This document shows, in pieces, positions 1-7,752 of a stretch of DNA of 31,560 nucleotides (positions are counted from its first letter, which is position 1; each line of letters starts with the position of its first letter). The DNA is taken from contig DRLZ01000013.1 of NCBI GenBank assembly GCA_011322755.1, positions 1 through 31,560 on the forward strand, given 5' to 3'. The notes beneath the pieces were generated by a model, which was not told the origin of the DNA, ran no database searches, and saw nothing but the letters and a program-made list of their open reading frames with translations. This DNA is from Crenotrichaceae bacterium. GTDB taxonomy: Bacteria; Pseudomonadota; Gammaproteobacteria; Methylococcales; DRLZ01. Made by a program: the position numbers and the translations under genes.

Positions 1-1028
1 ATTGTGTACAAACCACAGGCAATCGACAACAAGAGTAACGGGAGAATGGGTAACAAATACCGCGCCAGAGTGAGTGGATGCTGTACCCATGCGGGTTGTG
101 ATACAAGGATAAGCAAAACCGTTAAGACAAAGCCAAGCAGTATATTGATACTAATGACAGACTGTTTGATCACCCGTGGAAAACCAATCAACCCCAAAAA
201 ACAACAAGCAATCACCAACATCCCTGAGCGCGTACCGATCCACAAATACAACGCACCAGTCAAGCTATCAATACTTGGTAAATCACTTCCAGCCTTGACA
301 GTCAATGCGTGCAGACTGTTAACCAGCGGCGGTAGAATCAGTAGCCATATTAGTGCAAGAGCAGGCAAACCAATACTCAGCAAGGCAAGTAAATTCCGTT
401 TTACCGAAACAGTGGGTTTAATTATCAAGCGTGAAGCTTCAAGAATAAACGGAGCAACCACAAAAAACCCAGCAATCAAATGCAACCAGACAGCCATGGC
501 AGCAGATACACAATAAAGCAGTGCATATCGCAAGCGCTGACCCGGCTTTTCTGTATCAGCGTTATCATAGAATCGATAGAACGCCCAGACAGAAAGGTAA
601 ACCAGAAACAAAGTGATGGCGTAAGGACGCGCTGTTCGACTGTAAATAACCAACAATGGTGATAAGGCGATTACACTACCAAAGAGAATCGCTTCATGTT
701 GACTGAACTGTCGAAAGACATATAACGGAAACACGATCAGTGTCAGGATTCCTGCCAACATCATTGGCCAGCGCATTAATAGTTCTGACAAACCAAATTG
801 CTCGGCCTCGAACCAGTACAGAAGTGTTAATGGAATGCTGTAATCAGCATGCCCAAAAGAGGTTGCAATGTTTGCAGGCGTACTGTGCAACAATTGATGA
901 ACGGCATGCCACTCATCATCAATTAATATTTGCAACAGAAATTGATCCAGCCGAACAAATAGCCCTATTCCGAAAATAACCAGAAAAAATAAAACAGCCA
1001 GCTGATGATGATAGTCACGGAGTCTCAT
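1..1028 (-). CDS. GT-C type membrane glycosyltransferase (GT39/ArnT-like), 3' end cut by window
   Basis: An open frame of about 342 codons runs from an ATG at 1028 to the window edge with no stop, so the C-terminus is missing. The product is very hydrophobic. A first membrane segment (about residues 9-25) is followed by a loop with the motif DDEWHAVH (about 37-44), and then by at least six more hydrophobic stretches. An acidic DE motif in the first periplasmic loop is the usual catalytic signature of GT-C enzymes that use polyprenyl-phosphate sugars, such as the GT39/ArnT/PMT families. The inferred job is transfer of a sugar from a lipid carrier to an envelope glycan or protein. An in-frame stop lies three codons upstream of the ATG, which fixes the start. 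Ribosome binding site is weak. It is divergent from ubiF. The donor and acceptor cannot be read from the sequence. Confidence 0.75.
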   Translation of the reverse strand, partial: MRLRDYHHQLAVLFFLVIFGIGLFVRLDQFLLQILIDDEWHAVHQLLHSTPANIATSFGHADYSIPLTLLYWFEAEQFGLSELLMRWPMMLAGILTLIVFPLYVFRQFSQHEAILFGSVIALSPLLVIYSRTARPYAITLFLVYLSVWAFYRFYDNADTEKPGQRLRYALLYCVSAAMAVWLHLIAGFFVVAPFILEASRLIIKPTVSVKRNLLALLSIGLPALALIWLLILPPLVNSLHALTVKAGSDLPSIDSLTGALYLWIGTRSGMLVIACCFLGLIGFPRVIKQSVISINILLGFVLTVLLILVSQPAWVQHPLTLARYLLPILPLLLLSIACGLYT

Positions 1029-1166
1029 ACTATCTTATCAGTTGTCTTGGCGAGTATAATGGTGATTAAAGTGAATGTGAGAAAAATGGGCACGCGGAAG
1101 CTGGACAAGCAAGCGAATTATACTCAACCAGGACAGGAAAGAAAACTTTAAAAGTCTGCAGGGAAA

Positions 1167-1268
1167 ATGAATCATTGTTTATGGATGGCACTCGTAGCCC
1201 TCGTGTATCCGGTATACTCTGCAGTTACTGTGCAAAGCATTCCTGAATCCAGCTTGCTTTATCACTGA
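1167..1268 (+). CDS. candidate 33-residue secreted peptide or gene remnant
   Basis: A short frame in the divergent intergenic region starts with ATG four bases after an AGGG-like ribosome binding site. It encodes a signal-peptide-like sequence (MNHCLWMALVALVYPVYSA) followed by about 14 residues and a stop. No family is recognised. It could be a real small exported peptide, the 5' remnant of a decayed gene, or chance. Confidence 0.2.
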   Translation: MNHCLWMALVALVYPVYSAVTVQSIPESSLLYH

Positions 1269-1324
1269 TTTGGAAAGCTTTGCATTCATCAATATAGTCA
1301 CTGAAACACGCACACAACAGACAT

Positions 1325-2563
1325 ATGGAAACAAAAACACAAGAATATGACATCGCTATCGTGGGCGGTGGCATGGTCGGTTCTACCCTGGCTTGTAGTC
1401 TGGCTGATAGCGGCTTGAAAATTGTGGTGCTGGAAGCGACAAGACCAGCCGCTTTCTCAGCGGAGCAACCTCCTGATTTGAGAGTCTCTGCGCTGAGCAT
1501 GGCATCCAGAAAAATTCTCGAATCTGTCGGCGCATGGGAAAAAGTTGTTGCAAAACGCTATTGTCCTTTCCGCACAATGCGCGTATGGGAAGCCAGTGGC
1601 AATACAGAATTCCGCGCCGATGATATTGGCCAGCCAGAACTTGGTTATATTGTCGAGAACCGCTTGCTGCAACTTGCCCTGCTTGAACATCTCGAGGAAC
1701 AAAATAAAATAGAGTTACTCTGTCCTGTCGCAACTCAGCGTATTCTCTATAATGAAAACGCTTCAATTATTCAGCTTGAAGACAGAGAAATACAGGCTCG
1801 TTTACTCATCGGAGCAGATGGCGCCAACTCCCAGGTGCGTCAAGCTGCTAGAATCGGCGTCAGTAGCTGGGACTACAGACAACATGCGATGGTGTTAAAT
1901 GTCGAAACAGCGTATGCACAGCAAGACATTACCTGGCAGCGTTTCAGACCATCCGGCCCACAAGCCTTTCTACCACTTTCCGGATCATACGGTTCACTGG
2001 TCTGGTACAATTCACCCGATCAGGTCGCACGGCTTAAATCACTTTCAGATGATGCGTTGCTAAAAGAATTACTTGTCACTTTCCCGAGCTGTCTCGGTAA
2101 AATCAAACGCATATTACAACGTGGAAGCTTCCCATTAAAACGCCAACATGCACTGGATTACGTGAAACCCGGCATCGCACTCATTGGTGATTCTGCACAT
2201 ACGATCAATCCACTAGCAGGACAAGGCGTCAATATCGGTTTGCTTGATGCTGCGGCACTCGCAGAAGTCATCGTTGATGCTCATCGTGCGGGACGCGACT
2301 TTGCCAGCCTGTCAGTGCTTAAACAATACGAAAAGCAACGCAAAATGGATAACTTGTTGATGATGACAGCCATGGATGCATTTTATCGAATTTTCAGTAA
2401 TCATTTTAGACCAGCAAAAATACTTCGTAATCTGGGACTTGGCGTTGCCGACAAGTTCGGCCCAGCAAAGCATCGAATGATTCGGCATGCAATGGGGCTG
2501 GAAGGCAATCTGCCACGTCTGGCGCGCGGCGAACAATTGTCAATGCCGGGCAACACCGCTTAG
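1325..2563 (+). CDS. ubiF: 2-octaprenyl-3-methyl-6-methoxy-1,4-benzoquinol hydroxylase (UbiF-type flavin monooxygenase)
   Basis: This 412-residue protein belongs to the UbiH/UbiI/UbiF family of FAD-dependent ring hydroxylases, which act in ubiquinone biosynthesis. The N-terminal FAD motif GGGMVG is at 14-19, the second motif GADGANSQVR at 163-172, and the family signature GDSAHTINPLAGQG at 288-301. Several features look closer to E. coli UbiF than to UbiH or UbiI: the VENRLLQLAL segment, the WQRF...GP.AFLPL....SLVWY.SP block (204-231), and the C-terminal RNLGL...K...R.AMGL pattern. The call of C-5/C-6 ring position therefore rests on remembered similarity. The length is normal. The gene appears to be alone, with its own hairpin at the stop codon. 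The ATG at 1325 lacks a clear Shine-Dalgarno sequence. The alternative is another member of the same paralogue set. Confidence 0.8.
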   Translation: METKTQEYDIAIVGGGMVGSTLACSLADSGLKIVVLEATRPAAFSAEQPPDLRVSALSMASRKILESVGAWEKVVAKRYCPFRTMRVWEASGNTEFRADDIGQPELGYIVENRLLQLALLEHLEEQNKIELLCPVATQRILYNENASIIQLEDREIQARLLIGADGANSQVRQAARIGVSSWDYRQHAMVLNVETAYAQQDITWQRFRPSGPQAFLPLSGSYGSLVWYNSPDQVARLKSLSDDALLKELLVTFPSCLGKIKRILQRGSFPLKRQHALDYVKPGIALIGDSAHTINPLAGQGVNIGLLDAAALAEVIVDAHRAGRDFASLSVLKQYEKQRKMDNLLMMTAMDAFYRIFSNHFRPAKILRNLGLGVADKFGPAKHRMIRHAMGLEGNLPRLARGEQLSMPGNTA

Positions 2564-2590
2564 GAGGCTGCCCAGGAATAGGCAACCTCC
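2563..2590 (+). terminator. hairpin at the ubiF stop codon, possible terminator
   Basis: GGAGG-C-TGCC pairs with GGCA-A-CCTCC around an 8-base loop, giving nine pairs with one internal mismatch. The stem begins on the last base of the ubiF stop codon. Only a loose T-rich stretch follows (ACTTTTATT), so termination is plausible but not strong. Confidence 0.45.
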
Positions 2591-2661
2591 CAGTGTTACT
2601 TTTATTACAACATTGTCAAAATATCATACCTACCTAACCCTTAAACCAGATCGATTCCAGC

Positions 2662-3393
2662 ATGTCAATTCACACTCAAACCATTGAATATTACGATAAC
2701 GGAACGCTGCTTGAAGGGTTTCTTGCCTATGATGACAAATCCGCTGAAAAACGACCCGCTGTTCTGATTGCACATCCCTGGGCCGGGCGCGATCAGGCAA
2801 TCTGTAACCGGGCAGTACAAATGGCTGAACTTGGCTATGTGGGTTTCGCCGGAGATATGTATGGCAAAGGTATTATCGGAACAAATACCGATGAAAACAG
2901 CGCCTTGATGCAGCCTTTTATTGATAATCGCGGTCTGCTACAAGCCAGAATGCTGACAGCCCTGGAAACCTTGCGTCAGCAACCGCTTGTCAATCCTGAA
3001 CAGGTTGCCGCACTCGGCTATTGTTTCGGGGGCATGTGTGTTCTTGATCTGGCGCGCAGCGGCGTACAATTTAGTGGAACAATCTGTGTCCACGGCTTAT
3101 TACAAGCCCCACCTGACATCCAGCAGGATAGTACCATAACCGCCAGGATACTGGTATTACATGGTTACCAAGACCCGCTTGCACCGTCTGAAGATGTCAC
3201 AGCACTACAGACTGAACTTACAAAACGCAAGGCTGACTGGCAAATCCATCTCTACGGAAACACAATGCACGCATTTACGAATCCACTTGCCAACGACATT
3301 GCTTTTGGCACTGTTTACAATGCGAGTGCAGATAAACGCTCGTGTTATAACATTCGAGGTTTTCTAGACGAGGTATTCAACACCAATCAATAG
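2662..3393 (+). CDS. dienelactone hydrolase family protein
   Basis: This is a 243-residue alpha/beta hydrolase. The classic dienelactone hydrolase triad is visible: Cys121 in GYCFGG, Asp171 in HGYQDP and His203 in TMHAFTNP. Spacing and total length match the family closely. The family hydrolyses dienelactones or related esters in the cytoplasm, but most genomic members have no assigned substrate, and no chlorocatechol or other aromatic catabolic gene lies nearby. The gene sits 98 bases after ubiF and converges on yjbQ. The role is therefore a generic hydrolase, while the family assignment is secure. Confidence 0.9.
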   Translation: MSIHTQTIEYYDNGTLLEGFLAYDDKSAEKRPAVLIAHPWAGRDQAICNRAVQMAELGYVGFAGDMYGKGIIGTNTDENSALMQPFIDNRGLLQARMLTALETLRQQPLVNPEQVAALGYCFGGMCVLDLARSGVQFSGTICVHGLLQAPPDIQQDSTITARILVLHGYQDPLAPSEDVTALQTELTKRKADWQIHLYGNTMHAFTNPLANDIAFGTVYNASADKRSCYNIRGFLDEVFNTNQ

Positions 3394-3533
3394 GCTAATG
3401 AGCTAAGATCTTCAATACTCTTTTTTGCCTGTTTTAACTCGTTTCAAATTGAACACGCACATAAGCAACACCTTGATTTTTCGATTGAAGCGATCCAGAG
3501 AATTCCAATCCAGCTTAAAAGCTGATGACCTTA

Positions 3534-3971
3534 CTACACTCCGTATTCTTCACCATGCAAGGTCACAAGAACATTCCGGCGCCCACCATGATTACGGTGT
3601 TCACCCAGATAAATCCCCTGCCACACACCGAGCGATAACCTGCCATTGGTAATTGGTATCGAAAGACTCCCACCAACAATCACAGCCTTGATGTGTGCCG
3701 GCATATCATCCGCTCCTTCCAGGGTGTGTTGAAAATATGATTCATTCTCAGGAACCGCGTGACAAAAGTAGTTTTCCATATCAATGCGGACAGTTGGATC
3801 AGCATTCTCATTCACAGCCAAAGATGCTGACGTATGCTGTATAAAAAAGTGAGCAAGACCAATCTGAATTGTCTTGATTTCAGGAATCTGTTCCAGTAAC
3901 TCACTGTCAATCAAATGAAAACCGCGTGATTTTGCCTTCAGCGTAATTTGACGTTGAATCCAGATCGACAT
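3534..3971 (-). CDS. yjbQ: YjbQ/UPF0047 family protein
   Basis: This small 145-residue protein carries the UPF0047 signatures: HTSASL..NENADP near 46-59, a DDMPAHIKA segment with a conserved His, and the C-terminal block GRLSLGVWQGIYLGEHR. Members of the family are trimeric cytoplasmic proteins; E. coli YjbQ has been reported to have weak thiamine-phosphate synthase activity, but the physiological role is unsettled. It lies 13 bases downstream of rsmI on the same strand and is probably co-transcribed with it. Its 3' end faces the dienelactone hydrolase gene. Confidence 0.9.
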   Translation of the reverse strand: MSIWIQRQITLKAKSRGFHLIDSELLEQIPEIKTIQIGLAHFFIQHTSASLAVNENADPTVRIDMENYFCHAVPENESYFQHTLEGADDMPAHIKAVIVGGSLSIPITNGRLSLGVWQGIYLGEHRNHGGRRNVLVTLHGEEYGV

Positions 3972-3984
3972 ATGAATATCTCAA

Positions 3985-4857
3985 TTAATTGTTTCGTATT
4001 TCCAGTGCAGTCTGATAAATAATTTTTTTTCGTTCTCCAGATAATTTTGCCGTCAGCTCAACTGCTGTCTTGACAGAGCATTCTTCCAGCAGGAGATTCA
4101 GAATTTCCTGCGTTTTGGCATCTAGAACATCACCAACGTCAGTCTTTTTACCTTGTAAAACCAGCACAAACTCACCTTTGTCAGCGTAAACATCGTCTTT
4201 GAATAATGAATCAATTTCACTCACTGCAATCCTGTGGATAGATTCATAACGTTTTGTTATCTCCCGTGCAACCACGAGCATACGCGAATCCGGATAAACA
4301 CATGCGATATCACTTAAACAACTGCGAATTCTGTGACTGGACTCATACAGAATCACAGTGCCCGTTTCATCAACCAATTGTTGTAAAAAAAGTTGACGTG
4401 CAGACTGTGTACGTGGTGGATAACCTGCAAATACAAATCGATCCGTCGCCAATCCTGAAGCAGACAGTGCCGCAATTGCTGCACAACACCCTGGCACAGG
4501 AATCACTTTGATCTTCATCGTTTGCGCCTGGTGTACCAGTTGATAGCCTGGATCACGAATCAACGGTGTTCCTGCGTCAGAAATTACAGCAATTGAGCGC
4601 CCTTGCTGTAACTCTTTCAACAAGCGTGGCGTCATTGTAGTTTCATTATGGTCATGGAATGAAATACATGTTGTCGTAATGGCATACTCTGATAACAAGC
4701 GTTGACTATGCCGCGTATCCTCTGCAGCAATGAGATCGACAGATCTTAAAATTTCAACCGCACGATAGCTGATGTCTGCAAGATTGCCTATTGGTGTTGA
4801 GACCAGATATAAGCCTGGCTCAGTGGGTGAACTGATCGCTGTACTGGATTTAATCAT
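3985..4857 (-). CDS. rsmI: 16S rRNA (cytidine1402-2'-O)-methyltransferase RsmI
   Basis: This tetrapyrrole-methylase-fold enzyme 2'-O-methylates C1402 of 16S rRNA using S-adenosylmethionine. Visible family motifs are STPIGNLADIS (20-30), AAEDTRHSQRLL (44-55), SFHDHNE (66-72), VISDAGTPLIRDPG (91-104) and a PGCCAAIAALSASGL block. At 290 residues the length is typical. A GTG two codons upstream (4863) could also initiate, but the ATG at 4857 is preferred because AGG lies five bases before it. The gene is divergent from the PEP-CTERM protein gene and is followed by yjbQ. Confidence 0.95.
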   Translation of the reverse strand: MIKSSTAISSPTEPGLYLVSTPIGNLADISYRAVEILRSVDLIAAEDTRHSQRLLSEYAITTTCISFHDHNETTMTPRLLKELQQGRSIAVISDAGTPLIRDPGYQLVHQAQTMKIKVIPVPGCCAAIAALSASGLATDRFVFAGYPPRTQSARQLFLQQLVDETGTVILYESSHRIRSCLSDIACVYPDSRMLVVAREITKRYESIHRIAVSEIDSLFKDDVYADKGEFVLVLQGKKTDVGDVLDAKTQEILNLLLEECSVKTAVELTAKLSGERKKIIYQTALEIRNN

Positions 4858-5064
4858 GAACACCTAAAGTCAACTCAACATTTGTTAGTTACATTACTCT
4901 GATTTGTATTTTGAGTTAAACATTACAACACCACTCAATATGTATACACAAGAAAATTGGAATCCTCCGCAGCAACAAGCGTCATTTTTTTTTACAAAAT
5001 ATAAAAGTGAGGAATCAAAAACTGTAGATTGATTACCCCATAAAACCATATCTTATTGATTTTC

Positions 5065-5116
5065 TATAATATTCTATTGATAGGCACAATAAATGTATGT
5101 AATCTAGATACATACA
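5065..5116 (+). promoter_or_regulatory. leader of the PEP-CTERM gene: TATAAT, sigma-54-like boxes and inverted repeat
   Basis: The AT-rich region ahead of the PEP-CTERM gene contains TATAAT at 5065-5070. It also has AGGCAC (5082-5087) followed, at the spacing expected of a sigma-54 -24/-12 promoter, by ATGT (5093-5096) instead of TTGC. A perfect 8-base inverted repeat, TGTATGTA (5094-5101) and TACATACA (5109-5116) with a 7-base spacer, overlaps the would-be transcription start. The repeat is certain. Calling it an operator or a sigma-54 promoter is inference, because the -12 C is missing. Confidence 0.35.
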
Positions 5117-5143
5117 AGACACAACAATTAATAAGGACCGAAA

Positions 5144-5794
5144 ATGAAAAAATTTATTATATCAACTGTATTTGGACTGGGTATGGTAGTGACCGCCTCA
5201 GTCAATGCTGCAGCTGTTTCTTTCGATTTTGCTGCAATTGCAGACGGCGATAGCAGCTACGGAGTTCCTGGTGGCGAGAAAGGCGCTGCATCGTTTACAT
5301 TTACCAAAAATGGCATCAGTGTTACAGCAACAGGATTTAAGACAGGTGATCCATCAACCCCTTACTTTGCATACCTGGACTCAGGCACAGCTGGTCTTGG
5401 AGTCTGCAAAAGTCTGACTGGTTCACAACAATGTACTCCTGCCGGTGATGACAATGTAACTTTTGAGGAAAGTCTGAAATTGGTATTTGACAAAGAAGTG
5501 ACCATTACCGAAACCACCTTCCTTAATGGTGGTCATGTTAGCAATTTTGCGAGTAATGTCTTTGATCTTTCAATTGATGGTGGAGCTGCAACAACAATCG
5601 CTCTTGCAAATATCGTTTCAACACAATTCACAGGAACCGAGTTTATTTTCTCCAACCCAAATAACGGGCAGTCAAATGCCAAGCAATTTTACATCAGCAA
5701 TCTGGATGTGGCACCTGTCCCAGTTCCTGCAGCTGTCTGGCTATTCGGAACGGGTCTTCTAGGACTGGTTAGATTCACACGTAAAACAGCTTAA
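5144..5794 (+). CDS. VPVPA/PEP-CTERM sorting-domain secreted protein
   Basis: This 216-residue exported protein is the expected kind of substrate for an exosortase. The N-terminal signal peptide (about 1-22, cleavage likely after VNA) precedes a Gly/Ser/Thr-rich, beta-type body with two cysteines in GLGVC...QQC followed by DDNVTFEE. The C-terminus is a tripartite sorting signal: the motif VPVPA, a hydrophobic segment (AVWLFGTGLLGLV) and a basic tail (RFTRKTA). The VPVPA form resembles the VPLPA variant recognised by XrtD-type exosortases, and such an exosortase is encoded at 29296-30876. A strong AAGGA ribosome binding site lies seven bases before the ATG. The gene is a single unit with a hairpin after it. 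The function of the body domain is unknown; surface or matrix localisation is inferred. Confidence 0.9.
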   Translation: MKKFIISTVFGLGMVVTASVNAAAVSFDFAAIADGDSSYGVPGGEKGAASFTFTKNGISVTATGFKTGDPSTPYFAYLDSGTAGLGVCKSLTGSQQCTPAGDDNVTFEESLKLVFDKEVTITETTFLNGGHVSNFASNVFDLSIDGGAATTIALANIVSTQFTGTEFIFSNPNNGQSNAKQFYISNLDVAPVPVPAAVWLFGTGLLGLVRFTRKTA

Positions 5795-5814
5795 TCAGCC
5801 TATCAATATCAATT

Positions 5815-5846
5815 TACAAACGGTCTTCGTTTGAAGATCGTTTGTA
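5815..5846 (+). terminator. long hairpin after the PEP-CTERM gene
   Basis: A 14-pair stem with one G-U pair is formed by 5815-5828 and 5833-5846 around a GTTT loop; the arms include ACAAACG and CGTTTGT with TCTTC and GAAGA nearer the loop. It begins 20 bases after the stop codon. The T-rich tail is short (ATTTC), so it is a likely, not certain, intrinsic terminator. Confidence 0.6.
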
Positions 5847-6144
5847 TTTCAGCATTAGCCAACTCACTGGCATCACAAACAATGCAACAAATAGAATATC
5901 TCAGCCAGAAAAAATCGTTGTGAACAATCAAGCTTATTTTTCTGTGTTACAGTCAATGTATTTTACAAGACTAGAGATTCCATTACTAAGCTACTAAGCG
6001 CTTCCTGGTAGTGCCAAGTGGAATACCCTGATTACAATGCAGTCGCAGGCTACATCTCTATATTATTACTATTTTGTTATTTCAAGACAGTTTGCTATTC
6101 ATTCAACATAGCCTACACTCCACACTCCTTCCCATAAAATATAA
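5847..6144. other. intergenic, nothing recognised
   Basis: About 300 bases separate the PEP-CTERM terminator from the convergent end of the sugar operon. I see no convincing reading frame or RNA gene. The only local pattern is a short tandem ACTAAGC TACTAAGC followed by the palindrome AAGCGCTT near 5990-6002. No clear terminator for the minus-strand operon is visible here. Confidence 0.5.
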
Positions 6145-7623
6145 TCAGTGTGTTAACTTGGAGCCATTATCTTCCAATTGAGTAATTGTAGCCGTAGTTT
6201 TGCGTTGTGAGGATTTTACCTGGTCTTTTTTATCTTCCAACGCTAATTCAGAAATGGTTTTCGCTTCAACCTTCCTTTTTTCAGCCAGACTTAAAAACGG
6301 CTCAATAAGCGGAAGTATGATTAATTCAATGCCAATTTCGGCACAGCGATCCTGAATCCGACGATATTTGAGCTTCTCCGGGACGAAACTCAGCCAGAGT
6401 TGGTCAATTCGATGCTGAGCATGAATTGCCGGAATATCTCTTTCCACTCCGTAAACCTTGTAGCCACGAATGTAACGCCCTCTCAATTCCGCATTATCAT
6501 CCAGAAACCCGATAAGTTTTGCACGATGATATCCATGCTCCAGAAGCAGCGCCAAAGCACTTCCCTGGTCACCAGCTCCATAAATCAGAATGTGTTTTTG
6601 ATTAACCCTGTTTTTATTTCGACGTGCTTTTTTATACCATCGATCCCGATACCAGAGTCTTGGTGATGTCATTAAAGGTAAGCTGATTAAAAGCCCAAGC
6701 GGCCCCAGCAAGAGCGATTGACTGCGATAGAAAAATGCCAAAAAGATAAATGTTGCCAATCCCCAGCCAACTGCCGCGCTTTTCAACAAGCGAATCGCAT
6801 CTCCGATACCAAAATGTCGAACAGGACGTTGATAACAACCACCAAGTAATAGCACAGGAACAACAACAAGTGGATACAACCATGCGCCAGAGATAACAAG
6901 TGGACTCAGAATAATTTGATTCAGCTCACTGTATCGTAGAAGATAGGCAAGCCACCACGCTGCTTCAACTGCAAGGATATCGACTAACAAGATACCTGCA
7001 TGCAAACCAATTATCCGACGCCAGTGAATAGCGCCGAGCACACTAACCCAGACACCTTTAATAACCCATTGGATATCACGCAACCAGTTAGAACGCTTGA
7101 AATAAGAGATATCACGTCTGGCTTTTTTAGGAAAAAGCACCGTTCGATAATACGCTTCCGGATTCTGGTCGGCAGGGTAAAGGTCAGATTCATTACGAAA
7201 TGCGATCTGATTTGGACCAAATACACCTGGGATATAGCTCAAAACCGCCTCAAATTCACCCTTAAACAAATCCGCGTATCTTAAACTTTCAGGGCGCGGC
7301 CCTACAAAAGACATCTCCCCTTTTAGAATATTCCATAACTGTGGCAACTCGTCGAGCTTGGATCGCTCCAGAAACCGACCAACCCGGGTCATCCGTACAT
7401 CACCGGCAACAGTTACGCCTGAGCCGCTTTGTCCTGTATTTGCCGGAAATTTACGAATTTTGTGTACTTTAAAGCGTTTCCCGTTTTTCCCCAGTCTGAC
7501 TTGAGAAAAAATAATCGGCCCGGGAGAATCGAGTTTGACAATGATTGCGATTAATAATAATAACGGTAAAGCCAGTATTAACCCAATCAACGCACCTAAA
7601 AAATCAAATACACGTTTCATCAT
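6145..7623 (-). CDS. phosphoglycosyl transferase fused to a PglF/FlaA1-like membrane and Rossmann domain
   Basis: This 492-residue, two-part protein starts with a complete bacterial sugar transferase domain (1 to about 200). It has an N-terminal re-entrant helix with SPGP at 33-36, the catalytic Asp-Glu pair in KLDELPQLWN (D91, E92) and FVGPRPE at 106-112. Such enzymes move a phospho-sugar from an NDP-sugar to undecaprenyl phosphate. The second half has four hydrophobic segments (about 208-230, 243-263, 282-300, 303-320), then a Rossmann-like CoA_binding_3 domain with YGAGDQG (348-354) and GFLDDNAELRGR (372-383). That half resembles the N-terminus of PglF/FlaA1 dehydratases or WbaP/WcaJ, where it normally precedes the catalytic domain; here the order is reversed. 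The ATG at 7623 is chosen because AGGGA lies seven bases upstream; a TTG at 7641 is less likely. It is last in the minus operon. Confidence 0.85.
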   Translation of the reverse strand: MMKRVFDFLGALIGLILALPLLLLIAIIVKLDSPGPIIFSQVRLGKNGKRFKVHKIRKFPANTGQSGSGVTVAGDVRMTRVGRFLERSKLDELPQLWNILKGEMSFVGPRPESLRYADLFKGEFEAVLSYIPGVFGPNQIAFRNESDLYPADQNPEAYYRTVLFPKKARRDISYFKRSNWLRDIQWVIKGVWVSVLGAIHWRRIIGLHAGILLVDILAVEAAWWLAYLLRYSELNQIILSPLVISGAWLYPLVVVPVLLLGGCYQRPVRHFGIGDAIRLLKSAAVGWGLATFIFLAFFYRSQSLLLGPLGLLISLPLMTSPRLWYRDRWYKKARRNKNRVNQKHILIYGAGDQGSALALLLEHGYHRAKLIGFLDDNAELRGRYIRGYKVYGVERDIPAIHAQHRIDQLWLSFVPEKLKYRRIQDRCAEIGIELIILPLIEPFLSLAEKRKVEAKTISELALEDKKDQVKSSQRKTTATITQLEDNGSKLTH

Positions 7624-7726
7624 TGATATGTCCCTGAACAATTGTTAGGTGTGGAGCCTTGCCTGCAATACGCCGATAAGTCTGCTCTATCACCAGATCG
7701 ATATTCGCTCTCTCGCTACCACTCAC
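7604..7726 (-). CDS. candidate 40-residue ORF overlapping the phosphoglycosyl transferase start
   Basis: A GTG-initiated frame between the nucleotidyltransferase and the phosphoglycosyl transferase encodes a polar, helix-prone peptide (contains IDLVIEQTYRRIAGKAPH). It runs 20 bases into the next gene, in a different frame. AAGGA lies about 12 bases upstream of the GTG, further than ideal. It may be a small coupling peptide, a fragment of a lost gene, or chance. No family is recognised. Confidence 0.2.
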   Translation of the reverse strand: MSGSERANIDLVIEQTYRRIAGKAPHLTIVQGHINDETCI

Positions 7727-7752
7727 TAAAGTAAAATTTCCTTGTTTTTAAT

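Noticed and set aside
4..979. Three plus-strand frames in the first kilobase
   Set aside because: They are antisense to a continuous minus-strand membrane glycosyltransferase frame with a clear DDEW motif; their own sequences show no domain or ribosome binding site.
3513..3526. CAGCTTAAAAGCTG as a terminator between the dienelactone hydrolase gene and yjbQ
   Set aside because: The stem is only five to six pairs with no T-run on the yjbQ side; too weak to list as a feature.
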